From Entomortierella parvispora (lineage: Eukaryota > Mortierellomycota > Mortierellomycetes > Mortierellales > Mortierellaceae), in NCBI GenBank assembly GCA_963573315.1, contig OY752148.1, positions 549,263-613,262 of the forward strand: a stretch of 64,000 bases of DNA, in the 5' to 3' direction. The first letter of the stretch is position 1. The number at the start of each line of letters is the position of its first letter. Under the pieces are notes generated by a model. That model saw only the letters and a program-made list of their open reading frames with translations. It searched no databases and had not been told where the DNA came from. The position numbers and the translations under genes are program-made. This document shows positions 62,054 through 64,000 of the stretch, one piece after another.

Positions 62054-64000
62054 CTACAATGAAATAACACCCGACTGTGCTTTGGAGGGGACGGACAAGA
62101 GCTGCTTAAAGAGAGATCCTTGATGACTGGTCGGCCTCTTCACTGCAACCGGGGTAAACACGTTTGACAGCTCAGTTCCACCTTCCTCATCGCTCTCAAA
62201 GCCCTCCATGTCGACATCATCTCCTCCTAGCCGTTCTTGCCGCTGGCGCCTGTCCTGAGCCTCCAATTCTGTCAGATCGAGAAGGTGTCGCATGGTGGGA
62301 CGACCGTGGGGACAGTTCCAGGGCTGATCAATTTCGCCCATATGTCGGACGATCCGCTTCATCTGCGTGTGGTTAAGGACATGCCCAATCATCACCGACC
62401 TTCGACACGCCCTCGATGCAAACAACGCTCGCACTTTAGAACATCGGACCATCTTTTCCGTGGCTCCTGCTACTCGAGCATGCTTGTGGCCGTGACCATT
62501 CTCTTCTGGATCGTCCGAACCCTGATCATCAGGTGCGCTGGTCTGTTGCGACAACAAAAAGACGAGCTCCTCGAAATCCCGGAGATCAAAGACCACTCTC
62601 TCGCTCACGGGTAAAGTGACGAGCTGGAGCCGATGGCTGACCTGTGCCTCAGGGTCGTAATCCAAATAAAATCCATTCTGGTTGAGCATCTTCATATGAT
62701 TCACCACCGTGATTTCCTCTTGTGCTGTCAGGTAGAGCTTCTTGGGCTGGAACATGCGCTGGGTCGAAAACACAGTCTTTGCCTGGAGTGTCTCAAAGTT
62801 GTATTTTTCATCCGACGCGTGCTGGTCAATCACAAAGATGTCGGAGCTCACTCGACGGGACCTTTGTGGCTTCTCTTGAGGATCATCAGTGGAGGTCAAA
62901 GACGAGGACACGAAAGATGAATACTTGTCCAGTCGAGCCACAATGAAAGCACGGTTGAACTGACCCAACACTTTCATCTTTGCAAAGTCACCCTTGGAGA
63001 TGACGCGACTTAACGATTTTTGGGCCTTGGCATCATCCAGGTTGGCAAAGCTGGCATCGGACAGTTTCATGTTTCTGACCCTTCGATCGTGTCTGTCCTT
63101 CAACCGATCGCTCCGACGTCCAGGGCTTTCTGCGCTCTCCATCTCCTCAGATTCAGTTTCGGACGAATTCTCTGCAAGTTCATTCTTCTGCTCCCATTGC
63201 TGGCGGCGCTCCTGACGCCTTGCGGCTTTCTCCTGTTGCAATCGGCGAGACCCTGTTACAGCCTTTATCCGCAAAGCGCGTTTCCGCCGCTGCTCATTAA
63301 TATCAAAGCCAACCATGATCCAGTCTCGCTCACCCTCCTGAGGAACCTCCGAGTCCAACACAATGACCTTTTGTTGGTTCTTTAGTTTTTGTTGCTGCTG
63401 TCGTACAGAGTCGAACGCTTTCTGACCCTCATCATCGCTGTCGCTGACAGCATCCTCTCTGTCCTCCCGCAATCGATCATCCAGAGGATCGTAGCCTTCT
63501 AATACATTCAATTCGGTCCTACTGGATGTGGTGGGTGATTGAGCGCCAATGATTTCCACAACGTTAACATCCGAACGTTCAGCAGAGGCGACAGTATCGC
63601 TTCCCACGGGGCGTTTGGCATGGTTTCTGGTCTCCGTTGGACGTGTGCTGGGGATTTGTTCCTGGTCCGACTCTGACTCTGACTCTGAATGGGACTCTAC
63701 AGCCTTCCTCTTCCTGACAGGCGACTCTATAGGGTGCATTGTATCTCTCAAACTAGTCTGAGCAAGTCTTTGGGCCTCGCCCAAGACGGTAGTGGTTGAT
63801 CGCGAGGACAAGGTAATGGTTTGAACGAGGGGGTTTCGTACACTTGTCAATCTTGTAGGTCGATTGTCCAGAGACACTTCACGTTCTTCCTTTTCTTCTT
63901 CATCGCCCTCCTGTTCGTCATTGCCGTTCTCCAGTGATTCGGTGCCGCTGTATTTCAATCGACTGAAAAGATCGGGTTTTTTGATCTGTTGCCTTGCTTC
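62054..64000 (-). CDS. PMS1: DNA mismatch-repair protein PMS1/PMS2 (MutL-alpha endonuclease subunit), C-terminal part
   Basis: 648 codons visible, open to the window edge; the N-terminal GHKL ATPase lies beyond 64000. A long acidic, low-complexity linker (EEKEEREVSLD, SESESESDQEQ, EETESEEMESAE) leads to the C-terminal dimerisation/endonuclease domain. QFNRAFIVARL is followed by DQHASDEKYNFE, the DQHA(x)2E(x)4E metal-binding nuclease motif. ACRRSVMIG and NCPHGRPTMRHL supply the other metal ligands (ACR and C-P-H-G-R-P motifs). The protein pairs with MLH1, nicks the discontinuous strand and starts mismatch excision. The linker is longer than in yeast. No intron visible in this part and no lesion. 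Confidence 0.95.
   Translation of the reverse strand, partial: EARQQIKKPDLFSRLKYSGTESLENGNDEQEGDEEEKEEREVSLDNRPTRLTSVRNPLVQTITLSSRSTTTVLGEAQRLAQTSLRDTMHPIESPVRKRKAVESHSESESESDQEQIPSTRPTETRNHAKRPVGSDTVASAERSDVNVVEIIGAQSPTTSSRTELNVLEGYDPLDDRLREDREDAVSDSDDEGQKAFDSVRQQQQKLKNQQKVIVLDSEVPQEGERDWIMVGFDINEQRRKRALRIKAVTGSRRLQQEKAARRQERRQQWEQKNELAENSSETESEEMESAESPGRRSDRLKDRHDRRVRNMKLSDASFANLDDAKAQKSLSRVISKGDFAKMKVLGQFNRAFIVARLDKYSSFVSSSLTSTDDPQEKPQRSRRVSSDIFVIDQHASDEKYNFETLQAKTVFSTQRMFQPKKLYLTAQEEITVVNHMKMLNQNGFYLDYDPEAQVSHRLQLVTLPVSERVVFDLRDFEELVFLLSQQTSAPDDQGSDDPEENGHGHKHARVAGATEKMVRCSKVRALFASRACRRSVMIGHVLNHTQMKRIVRHMGEIDQPWNCPHGRPTMRHLLDLTELEAQDRRQRQERLGGDDVDMEGFESDEEGGTELSNVFTPVAVKRPTSHQGSLFKQLLSVPSKAQSGVISL

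Noticed and set aside
61744..62067. 107-codon plus-strand frame after the lectin gene
   Set aside because: Overlaps the 3' end of PMS1 on the other strand and shows no domain.

Overview
The window is nuclear DNA of a filamentous fungus: introns of 70-130 bp with GT/AG ends, TATA-type promoters, a fungal MRP-type ABC transporter, chromodomain Ty3/Gypsy retrotransposons, and Crypton (Ndc10/GCR1_C) and Crinkler-type genes. The gene mix (Crinkler/AAA-ATPase/nuclease protein, XPG-like nuclease fragment, ricin-type lectin, small Cys-rich secreted proteins) points to an early-diverging soil fungus, most likely Mortierellomycotina. That placement is inference from gene content. Core genes alternate with a large transposon-rich accessory zone.

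Layout. 1-1450: 5' part of a prolyl oligopeptidase gene (minus). 1.6-3.9 kb: degenerate repeats, an internally deleted pogo copy and a 269-bp MITE. 4.2-5.4 kb: secreted Kex2-repeat precursor. 6.7-11.5 kb: a 78-bp foldback element, then a MULE transposon encoding a Ulp1-type protease joined to a FAR1/MULE/SWIM transposase. 11.5-20.8 kb: a broken plus-strand Gypsy copy and a complete minus-strand copy (14756-20759, 5-bp target duplication) with signs of self-priming. 21.4-23.4 kb: a decayed gene and a ~375-bp tandem repeat carrying three stem-loops with constant loops and different stems. 23.6-27.8 kb: a six-exon gene of unknown function and a secreted aspartic protease. 27.9-31.9 kb: mostly non-coding with transposon scraps. 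33.0-36.3 kb: an inverted duplication with two identical copies of a 73-aa Cys-rich secreted protein. 37.2-39.1 kb: XPG-like and Crypton pseudogenes. 39.75-41.96 kb: an apparently complete pogo transposon. 42.5-47.9 kb: ABCC transporter. 48.9-51.7 kb: Crinkler-type protein. 53.2-55.3 kb: a small secreted protein and a GCR1_C-domain protein. 56.9-61.7 kb: a three-unit ricin-type lectin gene whose first intron holds a 2.8-kb DD34E transposon with a second ORF of unknown function. 62.05-64 kb: the C-terminal part of mismatch-repair PMS1/PMS2.

Mechanistic themes. Several secreted products (Kex2-repeat precursor, aspartic protease, two Cys-rich proteins, a 108-aa protein, lectin) and one predicted intracellular effector-like protein lie among DNA transposons of at least four superfamilies (MULE, pogo, IS630/Tc1, Crypton) plus a chromovirus. 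Exon models were assembled by hand from splice consensus, phase and protein continuity. Family calls rest on recognised motifs; no database search was run.
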